A stretch of DNA of 64,000 nt from Jiangella sp. DSM 45060 (GTDB lineage Bacteria > Actinomycetota > Actinomycetes > Jiangellales > Jiangellaceae), in contig NZ_LT629771.1 in assembly GCF_900105175.1 (NCBI RefSeq), forward strand, positions 6,654,622 through 6,718,621, written 5' to 3'. The notes beneath the pieces are model-generated. The model was not told the origin of the DNA and ran no database searches. It saw only the letters and a program-made list of their open reading frames with translations. A program made the position numbers and the translations under genes. This document shows, in pieces, positions 1 to 8,561 of the stretch. Numbering within the stretch: position 1 is the first letter of the stretch; every line of letters starts with the position of its first letter.

Positions 1-1
1 C

Positions 2-655
2 GCCACGTCGGCGGAACTGCTCAGCGACTCGTTCGAGGCCACCGGCCCGCAGCCGCGCGACTCCACCATCCGGCCCGGCGACATCCCGGTGGACCTCCAG
101 GTCGAGTACGGCCCGGCCCGCTGCCCCGACGGCATCGACTCCGCGGCCGCCCCGTCGCAGGTCCGCCTGACCACCCGCGTCGGCGACGGCGACGAGCACG
201 AGCAGGTGCTCGACCTCCCGCACCCCAACGGCACGCTCGACCGCCTGCTGCGCACCGACTGCCGCGACGCCGCGCTGGCCGAGGCCGTCACGCTGGCGAT
301 GGGTCCGCTGGAGCCGCGCGCCGACGGCACCCTGACCGGCGTCCTCACCGTCACCCGGGTCGACGGCGGCACGACGCCGGCGACCATCACCAACACCCGC
401 GGCAGCGTGCTGTTCACCATCACGCCCGAGGCCGACACCGCGCTCCCGCCCGGGCAGCTGCGTGTGGTGGCCGACGTGCTGCGCTGCGGCGGCCACGCCA
501 TCGGCGACGCGAAGCGGCCGTACGGCTTCACCGCGTGGATCGACCTCGGCGACGGCGCCGAGATCCCCACCGCGATCCCGGTCGACGACGCCCACCGAGC
601 GGCGCTCGACGCCATGCAGCCGGTCCGCTGCGCCGGCAAGGACAACGACATCTGA
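2..655 (+). CDS. Hypothetical Cys-containing protein, 3' part (5' end outside window)
   Basis: An open frame runs in from the left edge without a start, so this is the C-terminal ~217 residues of a longer protein. It contains two similar halves, each with a Cys near the beginning (GPARCPDG and DVLRCGGH), a central GDG-x-E segment, and a closing Cys (LRTDC and PVRC). This looks like an internal duplication of a disulfide-stabilised beta domain, which would suit an exported protein. No signal peptide can be judged because the N-terminus is missing. I do not recognise the family and assign no function. The next gene starts 70 nt downstream and is probably unrelated. Confidence 0.7.
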   Translation, partial: ATSAELLSDSFEATGPQPRDSTIRPGDIPVDLQVEYGPARCPDGIDSAAAPSQVRLTTRVGDGDEHEQVLDLPHPNGTLDRLLRTDCRDAALAEAVTLAMGPLEPRADGTLTGVLTVTRVDGGTTPATITNTRGSVLFTITPEADTALPPGQLRVVADVLRCGGHAIGDAKRPYGFTAWIDLGDGAEIPTAIPVDDAHRAALDAMQPVRCAGKDNDI

Positions 656-725
656 GCCGGTTGTCGAGAGCACGACGCCGGCTCCGACTCACTGCCGAGA
701 ACGCCCACGAGACGGGAGCGACCCG

Positions 726-1085
726 ATGAAGTACATGTTGATGATGTTCGGCGACACCGAGTCGATGCAGGCCACAGCCTCGAAGGAGTGGATCGAGGAG
801 ATGATCGGCTTCATGGTCCAGCTCGACAAGGACCTCGAGGCGTCCGGCGAGCTGGTGTTCCAGCAGGGCCTCGCCGACCCCGGCGCCGCGAAGACGGTGC
901 GGCTGCAGGACGGCCTCCCGGTCGCCACCGACGGTCCGTTCGCCGAGGCGAAGGAGTCGCTGATCGGCTTCTGGGTGGTCGACGTCGAGAGCGAGGAGCG
1001 GGTGCTCGAGCTCGCCGGGCAGATCGTGAAGTACTCCGGACGGCTCGAGGTCCGCCCGGCGATGGACGCCCCGCCGGACCTGTGA
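726..1085 (+). CDS. YCII-related DGPF-motif protein
   Basis: This 119-residue protein opens with MKYMLMMFGD and carries the motif DGPFAEAKE near residues 70-78, which defines the DGPF (YCII-related, dimeric alpha+beta barrel) family. Proteins of this family are encoded beside ECF42-type sigma factors across Actinobacteria, and the gene here overlaps such a sigma gene by 4 nt (GTGA), so the two are translationally coupled. Its biochemical role is not established. Context suggests that it senses, or is part of, the response controlled by the sigma factor. The ATG at 726 gives the usual family length. Confidence 0.9.
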   Translation: MKYMLMMFGDTESMQATASKEWIEEMIGFMVQLDKDLEASGELVFQQGLADPGAAKTVRLQDGLPVATDGPFAEAKESLIGFWVVDVESEERVLELAGQIVKYSGRLEVRPAMDAPPDL

Positions 1086-2296
1086 CCGACCCCGCCGTCG
1101 AGGACCTGCTGCGCGCCGCCGCGCCGCAGGTCCTCGGGGTGCTCGTGCGCCGGTACGGCCAGTTCGACGCCTGCGAGGACGCCGTCCAGGAGGCGCTGCT
1201 GGCCGCCGCGACGCAGTGGCCGGCCGACGGCGTTCCGGACAGCCCGAGCTCGTGGCTGGTGACGGTCGCGTCGCGCCGGTTCGTCGACGAGGTGCGCAGC
1301 TCCGAGGCGCGCCGTCGCCGCGAGGAGACCGTGGCCGCACTCGACCTCGTCGAGCCGGGCGAGGTGGAGCGCGCCGACGACACCCTCACGCTGCTGTTCC
1401 TGTGCTGCCACCCGTCGCTGGCGCTGCCCGCCCAGCTGGCGCTGACGCTGCGCGCGGTCGGCGGGCTGACGACGGCGCAGATCGCGGCCGCGTTCCTGGT
1501 GCCCGAGGCGACGATGGCGCAGCGGATCAGCCGGGCCAAGCAGAAGCTGCGGGCCGGCGACGCGCGGTTCGGCCCGCCGCCGCCGGAGCAGCGGGCCGAG
1601 CGGCTGCGCACCGTCCTGCACGTGCTCTACCTGATCTTCAACGAGGGCTACACCACCAGCTCCGGCCCGGCGGCGCAGCGGACCGACCTCACCGCCGAGG
1701 CGATCCGGCTGACCCGGCTGCTGGTCCGGCTGACGCCCGGCGACGGAGAGGTCACCGGGTTGCTGGCGTTGATGCTGCTCACAGACGCCCGCCGGGCCGC
1801 GCGCAGCACGGGTGACGGCGTCCCCGTCCCGCTGGCCGAGCAGGATCGGTCGCGGTGGGACGCCGCCCAGATCGCCGAGGGCGTCGCGCTGCTCACCGGC
1901 GTGCTCGGCGGCGGCCCCGTCGGCCCGTACCAGCTGCAGGCCGCCATCGCCGCCGTCCACGACGAGGCGCCGACGGCCGACGACACCGACTGGCCGCAGA
2001 TCGTCGCGCTCTACGAGGTGCTCGAGCGGGTGGCGCCCGGCCCCGTCGTCACGCTGAACAAGGCCGTCGCCGTGGCGATGGTGCACGGGCCGCGGGCCGG
2101 GCTGGCGCTGCTCGGCACGCTCGACGCCGACGACCGCATGGCGCAGACGCACCGGCTCGACGCCGTCCGTGGTCACCTGCTCGAACTGGCGGGTGACCCG
2201 GACGGCGCCCGTGCGGCGTACTTGCGCGCGGCGCGGCGGACGGCGAGCGTGCCGGAGCGGCGCTACCTGACGCTGCGCGCCGCCGGCGTCACTTGA
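1082..2296 (+). CDS. ECF42-type RNA polymerase sigma factor with C-terminal TPR-like extension
   Basis: This 404-residue sigma-70 family factor has region 2 near residues 15-75 (FDACEDAVQEAL, then the WLVTVASRRFVDE segment) and region 4 near 100-160 (LTTAQIAAAFLVPEATMAQRISRAK). A helical C-terminal extension of more than 200 residues (LYLIFNEGYTTSSG onward) is typical of the ECF42 group. Known ECF42 members act without a classical anti-sigma factor; the extension and a linked DGPF protein are thought to be involved in control. The GTG at 1082 overlaps the DGPF gene stop by 4 nt. The 3' end overlaps the convergent reductase gene by 8 nt. Target promoters cannot be inferred from this window. 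Confidence 0.92.
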   Translation: MTDPAVEDLLRAAAPQVLGVLVRRYGQFDACEDAVQEALLAAATQWPADGVPDSPSSWLVTVASRRFVDEVRSSEARRRREETVAALDLVEPGEVERADDTLTLLFLCCHPSLALPAQLALTLRAVGGLTTAQIAAAFLVPEATMAQRISRAKQKLRAGDARFGPPPPEQRAERLRTVLHVLYLIFNEGYTTSSGPAAQRTDLTAEAIRLTRLLVRLTPGDGEVTGLLALMLLTDARRAARSTGDGVPVPLAEQDRSRWDAAQIAEGVALLTGVLGGGPVGPYQLQAAIAAVHDEAPTADDTDWPQIVALYEVLERVAPGPVVTLNKAVAVAMVHGPRAGLALLGTLDADDRMAQTHRLDAVRGHLLELAGDPDGARAAYLRAARRTASVPERRYLTLRAAGVT

Positions 2297-2867
2297 GCAC
2301 GCGGTAGCGGACATGCGTGGCGGCGTCGGTCGGCACCGTCTCGACCTGCTCCAGCTCGATGTGCTCGGCGCCGGTGCGGCCGAATAGCCGGACGCCGTCG
2401 CCGAACACCACCGGCACGATGTGCAGCGAGATCTCGTCGACCAGCCCGGCCGCGAGGTACTGCCGGGCGACGTTCGCGCCGCCCATGACCGCCACGATGC
2501 CGTCGCCGGCCGCCGCGCGGGCCTGCGCGAGCGCATCCTCGATGCCGGTCGTGACGAAGGTGTAGACGCCGTTCTCCGGCGACTCCGCCGGCGCCTCGTG
2601 CGTCAGCACGATCAGCGGCCGCCGGGCCGGTCCCGTCGGGCCGTCGGCGCCCCACCAGCGCAGCGAGTCCTCGTAGTTCTTCCGGCCGGTGATCAGGGCG
2701 CCGAGCCCGCCCACCGAACGCTCGGTGTACTCGCGGTTCTGCTCGTCGCCGAACGCCCAGGCGTGCAGGCGCTCGCCACCCTGGCCGAGGGGCTGGTCGG
2801 GGGTCTGCCCGCCCGCCGTGATGAAGCCGTCGAGGGAGATGCTGATGTCCAGTACGAGTGTGTTCAT
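2289..2867 (-). CDS. RibD C-terminal / dihydrofolate-reductase-family protein
   Basis: This 192-residue protein begins MNTLVLDISISLDGFITAGG and has the dihydrofolate-reductase-like fold signature of the RibD C-terminal family. Supporting motifs are the NAD(P)H-binding segment VMGGANVARQYL near residue 130 and LHIVPVVFGDGVRLF near residue 160. Members are NAD(P)H-dependent reductases of mostly unknown substrate, often encoded beside ECF sigma factors of the DGPF group. The ATG at 2867 is chosen because the family consensus starts there. The gene is convergent with the ECF42 sigma gene (8-nt overlap) and divergent from the SigG-like gene, with 66 nt between the two start codons. Confidence 0.88.
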   Translation of the reverse strand: MNTLVLDISISLDGFITAGGQTPDQPLGQGGERLHAWAFGDEQNREYTERSVGGLGALITGRKNYEDSLRWWGADGPTGPARRPLIVLTHEAPAESPENGVYTFVTTGIEDALAQARAAAGDGIVAVMGGANVARQYLAAGLVDEISLHIVPVVFGDGVRLFGRTGAEHIELEQVETVPTDAATHVRYRVLK

Positions 2868-2933
2868 GCCCGTGTAACGACACCCCGGGCGCGGACTCAT
2901 CGGTGCGGGGCGAACGACTTGCAGAATGTCCCG

Positions 2934-3860
2934 ATGGACGACTTCACCGCCGCGGCCGAGGGCCACCGGCGCGAGCTGCACGTGCACTGCTACCGCATGC
3001 TCGGCTCGTTCGACGACGCCGAGGAGGTCGTGCAGGACGTGCTGCTGCGGGCGTGGACGCACCGCGACTCCTACGAGGAGGGCACCAACCTGCGGGCGTG
3101 GCTGTACCGCATCGCGACCAACGCCTGCCTCGACCTGCTGCGGCAGCGGTCCCGGCGACCCGAGCAGGTGCGCTCGTTCGCCGAGGTGCCGTGGCTGCAG
3201 CCGTACCCGGACCGGCTGCTCGACCAGGTCGCGCCGCACGCGGACGAGCCCGAGGCCGTCGTCGTGGGCCGCGAGACGATCGAGCTGGCGTTCGTCGCGG
3301 CCATGCAGGAGCTGCCCGCGCAGCAGCGCGCCGTCCTCGTCATGCGCGACGCGATCGGCTGGTCGGCCGCCGAGACCGCGGCGATCCTGGAGACGTCGGT
3401 GCCCGCGGTCAACAGCGCGCTGCAACGGGCCCGGGCGACCCTGCAGCGCTCGCCCCGGTCGCCGGAGACCACCCCGCCGCGCACCGTGCTCAGCGCCGAC
3501 GAGCGCGACCTGCTCGACCGCTACGTCGCCCTGAGCGAGCGGCCCGACGTCGGCCGCATGGCCGAGCTCGTCCGCGACGACATCCGTGTCACCATGCCGC
3601 CGCAGCCGGTCTGCTTCGACGGCTGGGCCGCGCTGGCGCCGCTGCATGCCGCTGCGGCCGAGCACGGCGACTGGCGGCTGCTGCCGACGTCGGCGAACCG
3701 GTTGCCGGCCGCCGCCTGTTACCTGCGCCCGCCCGGCGGGACGGCGTTCGACGCCTTCAAGATCGACGTGCTCCGGGTGGAGGAGCGCCTGATCGCCGAG
3801 ATCACCACCTTCGGCCCCGAGCTCTTCCCGGCGTTCGACCTCCCCGCCCAGCTCCCATGA
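2934..3860 (+). CDS. SigG/SigX5-type ECF sigma factor with SnoaL-like C-terminal domain
   Basis: This 308-residue ECF factor has region 2 at about residues 15-80 (HCYRMLGSFDDAEEVVQDVL) and the linker signature PWLQPYPD near residue 87. Region 4 lies at about 125-165 (LPAQQRAVLVMRDAIGWSAAE), and a NTF2/SnoaL-like domain fills residues 180-305. This architecture matches the TIGR02960/SigG group, in which the SnoaL-like domain replaces an anti-sigma factor. The ATG at 2934 starts the conserved family N-terminus. It is the second ECF gene with a fused regulatory domain within 2 kb, and no anti-sigma gene is visible. A strong hairpin overlaps its last codons and closes the unit. Confidence 0.9.
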   Translation: MDDFTAAAEGHRRELHVHCYRMLGSFDDAEEVVQDVLLRAWTHRDSYEEGTNLRAWLYRIATNACLDLLRQRSRRPEQVRSFAEVPWLQPYPDRLLDQVAPHADEPEAVVVGRETIELAFVAAMQELPAQQRAVLVMRDAIGWSAAETAAILETSVPAVNSALQRARATLQRSPRSPETTPPRTVLSADERDLLDRYVALSERPDVGRMAELVRDDIRVTMPPQPVCFDGWAALAPLHAAAAEHGDWRLLPTSANRLPAAACYLRPPGGTAFDAFKIDVLRVEERLIAEITTFGPELFPAFDLPAQLP

Positions 3861-3901
3861 TCATCAATGATCCAACACGGCCGATCATTGATGATCATGG
3901 G
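3854..3901. terminator. 19-bp perfect inverted repeat between convergent genes
   Basis: Arms at 3854-3872 and 3883-3901 are perfectly complementary over 19 bp around a 10-nt loop. The arm contains ATGATCATCAATGATC, markedly AT-richer than its surroundings. It lies between the 3' ends of the SigG-like sigma gene (stop at 3860, inside the arm) and the convergent sulfatase gene, so a bidirectional terminator is the simplest reading. A dispersed REP-like palindrome is the alternative. Confidence 0.7.
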
Positions 3902-3912
3902 GCGGGGTGGTG

Positions 3913-5355
3913 TCAGTGCCGGACGTCGAGGTAGAAGGCCTCGGTGTGGTAGCCGGGCCAGCCGTTCGCCCGCTGCTCGGCGACGGTCTCCTCCATCGGC
4001 TCGACGGCGGGCAGGGCGCCGTCCGCGGTGAGGTGCCGCTCGCCGCCGGCGTCGACGAGCGCCGTGACCAGCCGGTCGCGCCAGTCGGCGACGGACCCGG
4101 TCCGGGCCAGGTCGTGCAGTTCGAGAGGGTCGGAGGAAAGGTCGAACAGCTGCTCGGCCGGCCCCTCCGGGTACCAGACGTACTTGTGCCGCCCGTCCGT
4201 CATGGCCAGGTAGTACGGGATGCCCGGCGGCCCGGCGTCGCCGCCGGCCAGCCCGACGACGACGCGTGGACGGTCTCCGGCGGCGGCCAGCGCGACGAGG
4301 TCCACGCCGTCGACGTCGTCGGGGTCCGGTCCGCCGGCCGCCGCCACGAACGTCGGCAGCACGTCGGCCAGCGTCACCGGCGTCCGGACCACCGTGCCCG
4401 GCGGGACGGCCGACGTGCCCGCCGCCGGCCGCACGATCATCGGCACGCCCGCCGCCGCCTCGTGGAAGAACACCTTGTTGCCGGTGCGGTGGTCGCCGAG
4501 GAACTCGCCGTGGTCGGACGTGAACACGATCGTCGTCCGGGTCAGCTCGCCGGCGTCCTGCAGCGCCGCCAGGACCCGGCCGAGGTTGTAGTCCAGCTGC
4601 GTCACCAGCCCGTAGTACGCCGCCCGCGCGGCGCGCACGGTCGCGGCGTCGAGGAGGTCGAACGAGCCGCGGTGGCGCTGCCGCCGGAACGCCGCGGGCG
4701 CGTCGCCGCCGGCCCAGTCGCCCACGACCGGCTCGGGCACCGGCGCGTCGCGGTACATCGAGTAGTACGGCTCGGGCGGGTCCAGTGGCGGGTGCGGCTT
4801 GCTGTACGACAGCCACAGGAACAGCGGCCGGGTCGGGTCGCGGCGGTACCGGATGTGCTCGACCGCCCGCTCCGACAGCCACGACGTCAGCGTCTCCGCC
4901 TCGGGGACGGTCGCCATGCCCGGCGCCAGCTCGTTCTGCCCAAGCCCGTGCCGCATCGCCGGCACGCCCGCCCGGTAGTAGTCGTCGGGCAGGATCAGCT
5001 CGTCGAAGCCGTGGTGCGCCCGCGGCGGCGTGAAGTGCATCTTCCCGATGCCGACGGTCGCGTACCCGAGCGCGCCGAGCCGGGCCGGCAGCGTCGGCGC
5101 GTCCGGCGCCAGCACGTCGCAGGTCCGGCCGTTGTGCGTCATGCCGTGCCGCAGCGCCGACCGTCCCGTGAGCAGCGTGACCCGCGACGGCACGCACACC
5201 GGCGTCGACGCGTAGGCGGCGTCGAACCGGATGCCCTCGTGCGCCAGCTGGTCCAGGTGCGGCGTGCGCAGGAACCCCGGCGCCCCCGGCCCGACGGTGT
5301 CGCGGCGCTGCTGATCGGTGGTGACCAGCAGCAGGTTCGGCCGTTGCCCCGTCAC
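3913..5355 (-). CDS. Arylsulfatase-type sulfatase
   Basis: This 480-residue alkaline-phosphatase-superfamily sulfatase has the N-terminal metal-site motif NLLLVTTDQQRRD. The formylglycine motif CVPSR, followed by VTLLTGR, lies near residues 50-60; its Cys is the residue converted to formylglycine by a separate enzyme. The second metal site reads FTSDHGEFLGDH near residue 280. No signal peptide is visible, so it probably acts in the cytoplasm on an imported sulfated sugar. The GTG start at 5355 overlaps the upstream oxidoreductase stop by 4 nt (GTGA). It is the last gene of the sugar-transport operon, and its end is followed by the 3854-3901 hairpin. The exact substrate cannot be told. Confidence 0.92.
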   Translation of the reverse strand: MTGQRPNLLLVTTDQQRRDTVGPGAPGFLRTPHLDQLAHEGIRFDAAYASTPVCVPSRVTLLTGRSALRHGMTHNGRTCDVLAPDAPTLPARLGALGYATVGIGKMHFTPPRAHHGFDELILPDDYYRAGVPAMRHGLGQNELAPGMATVPEAETLTSWLSERAVEHIRYRRDPTRPLFLWLSYSKPHPPLDPPEPYYSMYRDAPVPEPVVGDWAGGDAPAAFRRQRHRGSFDLLDAATVRAARAAYYGLVTQLDYNLGRVLAALQDAGELTRTTIVFTSDHGEFLGDHRTGNKVFFHEAAAGVPMIVRPAAGTSAVPPGTVVRTPVTLADVLPTFVAAAGGPDPDDVDGVDLVALAAAGDRPRVVVGLAGGDAGPPGIPYYLAMTDGRHKYVWYPEGPAEQLFDLSSDPLELHDLARTGSVADWRDRLVTALVDAGGERHLTADGALPAVEPMEETVAEQRANGWPGYHTEAFYLDVRH

Positions 5356-6647
5356 AGGTACTCGACGGTGCCGTTCTGGCGGGACCGCTCGGCCGCGAAG
5401 GCCACCCAGTGGCTCTCCAGGCTCTCCTCGAACGCGCTCGGCGCGGCCTGGACGGGCAGCCCGGCCCGGCGCCGGCGGGTCCGCTCGACGAAGTCGGCCA
5501 TCAGGCCCGCGTCGCCGCCGGAGTGCCCGGCACGGTCGTTCCACACCTGCTCGACGCGCCGCTCGGCGGGCGGCAGGCCGGCCACCTCGGGCGCCGAGTC
5601 ACCGAACCGGACCACCTCGATGCGGCCGGACTCGAGGTCGGCGTTGAGCTCGCCATGGCTGCCCATCATCGTGATGACGCGGGTGTTCTGCTCGGTGAAC
5701 GCCGACACCACCAGCGACGCCGTCACGCCGTTCGCGTAGCGCAGCGAGGTCGTCTGGTGGTCGACGACGTCGTTGTCCATGCGGTACACGCAGCGGCCGT
5801 AGTCGGTCTCGCGCAGCGCCTTCAGCCGGCCCTCCGGCGACGGGTCGTCGGTGATGACGGAGACCGGCCAGGTGTCGACGCCGGCCAGCTGTTCGACGTA
5901 GAACCGGTGCGCGTTGTACGGGCAGGTGGCCGCGACGGCGCACCCGTCGACGCAGCGGTCGGTGGAGCCGCGCGGCGCGTTCTCGATGCGGAAGTGCCGC
6001 CGGTCGCCGAACGACGACACCGCGATGCACGGCGAGCCGACCAGCCAGCGCAGGATGTCGAGGTCGTGGCACGCCTTGGCCAGCAGCATCGGGCTGGAGT
6101 CGGCCGTCCGGTGCCAGTTGCCGCGGACGTAGCTGTGCGCGAAGTGCCAGTAGGCGATGTGCTCGGCGTGCTCGATGCCCTGCAGGTCGCCGATGGCGCC
6201 CTCGTCCAGGAGCCGCTTCAGCGTGTTGAAGAACTCCGTGTAGCGCATGACGTGCGAGACGGTGATCGCGCCGGGCCGGTCCTTCGTCGCGGCGATCAGC
6301 CGGTCCAGCTCGCTCGGCGTCGGCGCGATCGGCTTCTCCAGCAGCACGTCGTAGCCGTGCTCCAGCGCCCGCACCGTCGGGTCGACGTGCATGCGGTCCG
6401 GCGTGGTGACGACGACGGCGTCCCACGGCCCCTGGCGGGTCAGCGCGGTCCGCCAGTCGGTGTACCGGTGCTCCGGCGGTACGCCGTGCGCGTCGCCGAC
6501 GCCGGCCAGCCGCCGCTCGTCGCTGTCGGCGATGCCCGCGACCACGGCGGCCTCCGGATGCTCGAGGCACCAGCCGGCGTAGGCCTGGCCGCCGCGGTTC
6601 CCGGCTCCGATCACCAGCAACCGCACCGGAGCGTCGATGTCCGTCAT
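5352..6647 (-). CDS. Gfo/Idh/MocA-family oxidoreductase
   Basis: This protein of about 431 residues begins with a Rossmann fold (LLVIGAGNRGGQAYAGW) and has the family EKP motif (LLEKPIAPT) near residue 100. The MocA-like C-terminal alpha/beta domain follows, with HDLDILRWLVG near residue 195 as part of the active-site region. Members oxidise or reduce sugar or cyclitol hydroxyls with NAD(P). A central insertion carries a Cys-rich stretch (DRCVDGCAVAATCPYN) that may bind metal. The ATG at 6647 is preferred over the GTG at 6653 because an AAAGGG ribosome site lies 5 nt before it. It sits between the permease and sulfatase genes with tight overlaps, implying one sugar-catabolic operon. Confidence 0.92.
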   Translation of the reverse strand: MTDIDAPVRLLVIGAGNRGGQAYAGWCLEHPEAAVVAGIADSDERRLAGVGDAHGVPPEHRYTDWRTALTRQGPWDAVVVTTPDRMHVDPTVRALEHGYDVLLEKPIAPTPSELDRLIAATKDRPGAITVSHVMRYTEFFNTLKRLLDEGAIGDLQGIEHAEHIAYWHFAHSYVRGNWHRTADSSPMLLAKACHDLDILRWLVGSPCIAVSSFGDRRHFRIENAPRGSTDRCVDGCAVAATCPYNAHRFYVEQLAGVDTWPVSVITDDPSPEGRLKALRETDYGRCVYRMDNDVVDHQTTSLRYANGVTASLVVSAFTEQNTRVITMMGSHGELNADLESGRIEVVRFGDSAPEVAGLPPAERRVEQVWNDRAGHSGGDAGLMADFVERTRRRRAGLPVQAAPSAFEESLESHWVAFAAERSRQNGTVEYL

Positions 6648-6649
6648 GC

Positions 6650-7513
6650 TCACCCTTTCTCGGCCCCGGCGGTGAGGCCCTCGACCAACAGACGCTCGGC
6701 GGCGAAGAACAGCGCGATGACCGGCAACGTCAACAGCACCGACCCCGCCATCAGGACGGTCGCCGACACGCTGATGTCGTCCAGCTGTGCCAGCCCGAGC
6801 GAGACCGTCCAGTTGTCCCGGCTCTCCAGCAGGAAGAGCAGCGCGAACAGGTATTCGTTCCAGGCGATCATGAACACGTACAGCGAGGTCGCGGCGATCG
6901 ACGGCATGGCCAGCGGCAGCACGATCCGCACGATCACCTGCGCCCGGTTACAGCCGTCGACCATCGCCGCGTCCTCCAGCGCACGCGGGATGGAGCGGAA
7001 GTAGTTGCGCAGCATGTACACCGACACCGGCACCGTCGACGCCAGGTAGATGACGATCAGCGCCGGCAGCTCGCCGCGCAGCCCGAGTCGTGAGAACAGC
7101 ACGAACAGCGGGATCGCCATGACGATGCCGGGGAACATGTAGCAGGCGAAGAACGAGATGTTGATGACGTTCTTGCCGGGGAAGCGCAGTCGCGTCGCCG
7201 CGTACGCCCCGAGCACCGACAACAGCACGGTCGCCACCACGGAGCCCAGCGCGACGATCAGCGAGTTGCCGAAGAACGACAGCAGGCCGTACCCGCCGTC
7301 CTCCGGCGACGCGATGACCTTCCGGTACGCCTCCAGGTTCAGCTCGCTCGGCGACGGCACACCGAGCGGGTCCTGCAGCACCGCCTGCAACGGCCGCACC
7401 GACAGCAGCAGCATGTAGAGCAGCGGCAGCACGCAGGCGATCAGCACCACCGTCAGCCAGAGCACTCGGGCGACGCCGAGCACCCGGGTCTCGACCCGTT
7501 CGCGCGACGGCAT
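6650..7513 (-). CDS. Carbohydrate ABC transporter permease (MalG type)
   Basis: This 287-residue inner-membrane protein has about six hydrophobic segments and the cytoplasmic EAA-like loop (EDAAMVDGCNRAQVIVRIVL) near residues 180-200, which docks the ATPase subunit. It is the second permease of a CUT1-type sugar importer. The ATG at 7513 shares one base with the stop of the upstream permease (TGATG). No ATPase gene is in the operon, so a shared MsiK-like ATPase encoded elsewhere probably powers it; this is usual for actinomycete CUT1 systems and is an inference here. Confidence 0.93.
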   Translation of the reverse strand: MPSRERVETRVLGVARVLWLTVVLIACVLPLLYMLLLSVRPLQAVLQDPLGVPSPSELNLEAYRKVIASPEDGGYGLLSFFGNSLIVALGSVVATVLLSVLGAYAATRLRFPGKNVINISFFACYMFPGIVMAIPLFVLFSRLGLRGELPALIVIYLASTVPVSVYMLRNYFRSIPRALEDAAMVDGCNRAQVIVRIVLPLAMPSIAATSLYVFMIAWNEYLFALLFLLESRDNWTVSLGLAQLDDISVSATVLMAGSVLLTLPVIALFFAAERLLVEGLTAGAEKG

Positions 7514-8556
7514 CAGACCTCCGACTCCTGCTTGAGCACGCCGTACCGGTAGTAGACGGCGAACGCGATGATCAGCACGACGGACATCAGCAGGCCGAGC
7601 GCGGCCGCCCCGCCGACGTCGTTGCGCGCCACCAGGTACTGGTAGACCTGCACCGCGACGACCTCGGTGCCGGCGGCGCCGCGGGTCAGCAGGTACACGT
7701 CGTTGAAGTTCTGGAACGTCCAGATGAACCGCAGCAGCACCAGTAGCGCGATGACGCCGGACAGCTGCGGCGCGATGACGTACCGGAACCGCTGCAGCGG
7801 GGTGGCGCCGTCGACGCGCGCGGCCTCCTCCAGGTCACGCGGCAGGCCCTGCAGCCGGGCCAGGATGAACAGGAACGCCAGCGGGAAGGTCTTCCACGCC
7901 TCGAACGCGATGACGGAGAGCAGCGCGATCGGGGCGTCGAACCCGACGCCGAACAGCTCGATGCGGTGGAACCGCTCGCTGAGGAACCCGATCGGCTGGT
8001 CCCAGCCCAGCACGTCGACGCCGAACACGTTGACCGGCCCGAACTGCGGGTTCAGCAGCGTCCGCCAGACCAGCGCCGCCGACACCACCGGGATGACGTA
8101 CGGCACCAGCACGAACGCCCGGATGATCATCCGGCCGGGGAACCGGTGCCGCAGCGCCAGGGCCGTCGCCAGCCCGGCGCCGATCGACAGCGCCGTGCCG
8201 CCGATGCTGTAGATCAGCGTGGTGCGGACCATCTCCCACAGGTCCGAGCTGCCCAGCACGGTCTCGAAGTTGCGTAGCGTCAGCGTGATGTCGAAGACGT
8301 TCTGCAGGTCGATCAGCCGCAGCCGCTGGAACGACATGATGATCGTCCACAGGAACGGCAGCACCACCACCAGCAGCACGATCAGCACGGTCGGGCTGAC
8401 CAGCACCAGCCCGGCGCGGCCCTCGCGGACACGCAGCGACGGGCCGCGCCGGCCGTCGCCCGGCCGCCCGCGCCGGCCGCGCCATCCGCCGCGGCCGGGC
8501 CCGGTGCCGGTCTCGGCCGCGTCAGCGGCGGACGGGGCGATCGGTCCGGAGGCCAT
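7513..8556 (-). CDS. Carbohydrate ABC transporter permease (MalF type)
   Basis: This 347-residue permease has a Gly/Arg-rich cytoplasmic N-terminus of about 45 residues, then six or so transmembrane segments. The EAA loop (EEAARVDGATPLQRFRYV) lies near residues 240-258. It pairs with the MalG-type permease immediately downstream and the binding lipoprotein just upstream (5-nt gap) to form a CUT1 sugar importer. The linked sulfatase and oxidoreductase suggest that the cargo is a sulfated or otherwise modified saccharide. Confidence 0.93.
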   Translation of the reverse strand: MASGPIAPSAADAAETGTGPGRGGWRGRRGRPGDGRRGPSLRVREGRAGLVLVSPTVLIVLLVVVLPFLWTIIMSFQRLRLIDLQNVFDITLTLRNFETVLGSSDLWEMVRTTLIYSIGGTALSIGAGLATALALRHRFPGRMIIRAFVLVPYVIPVVSAALVWRTLLNPQFGPVNVFGVDVLGWDQPIGFLSERFHRIELFGVGFDAPIALLSVIAFEAWKTFPLAFLFILARLQGLPRDLEEAARVDGATPLQRFRYVIAPQLSGVIALLVLLRFIWTFQNFNDVYLLTRGAAGTEVVAVQVYQYLVARNDVGGAAALGLLMSVVLIIAFAVYYRYGVLKQESEV

Positions 8557-8561
8557 GGGCG

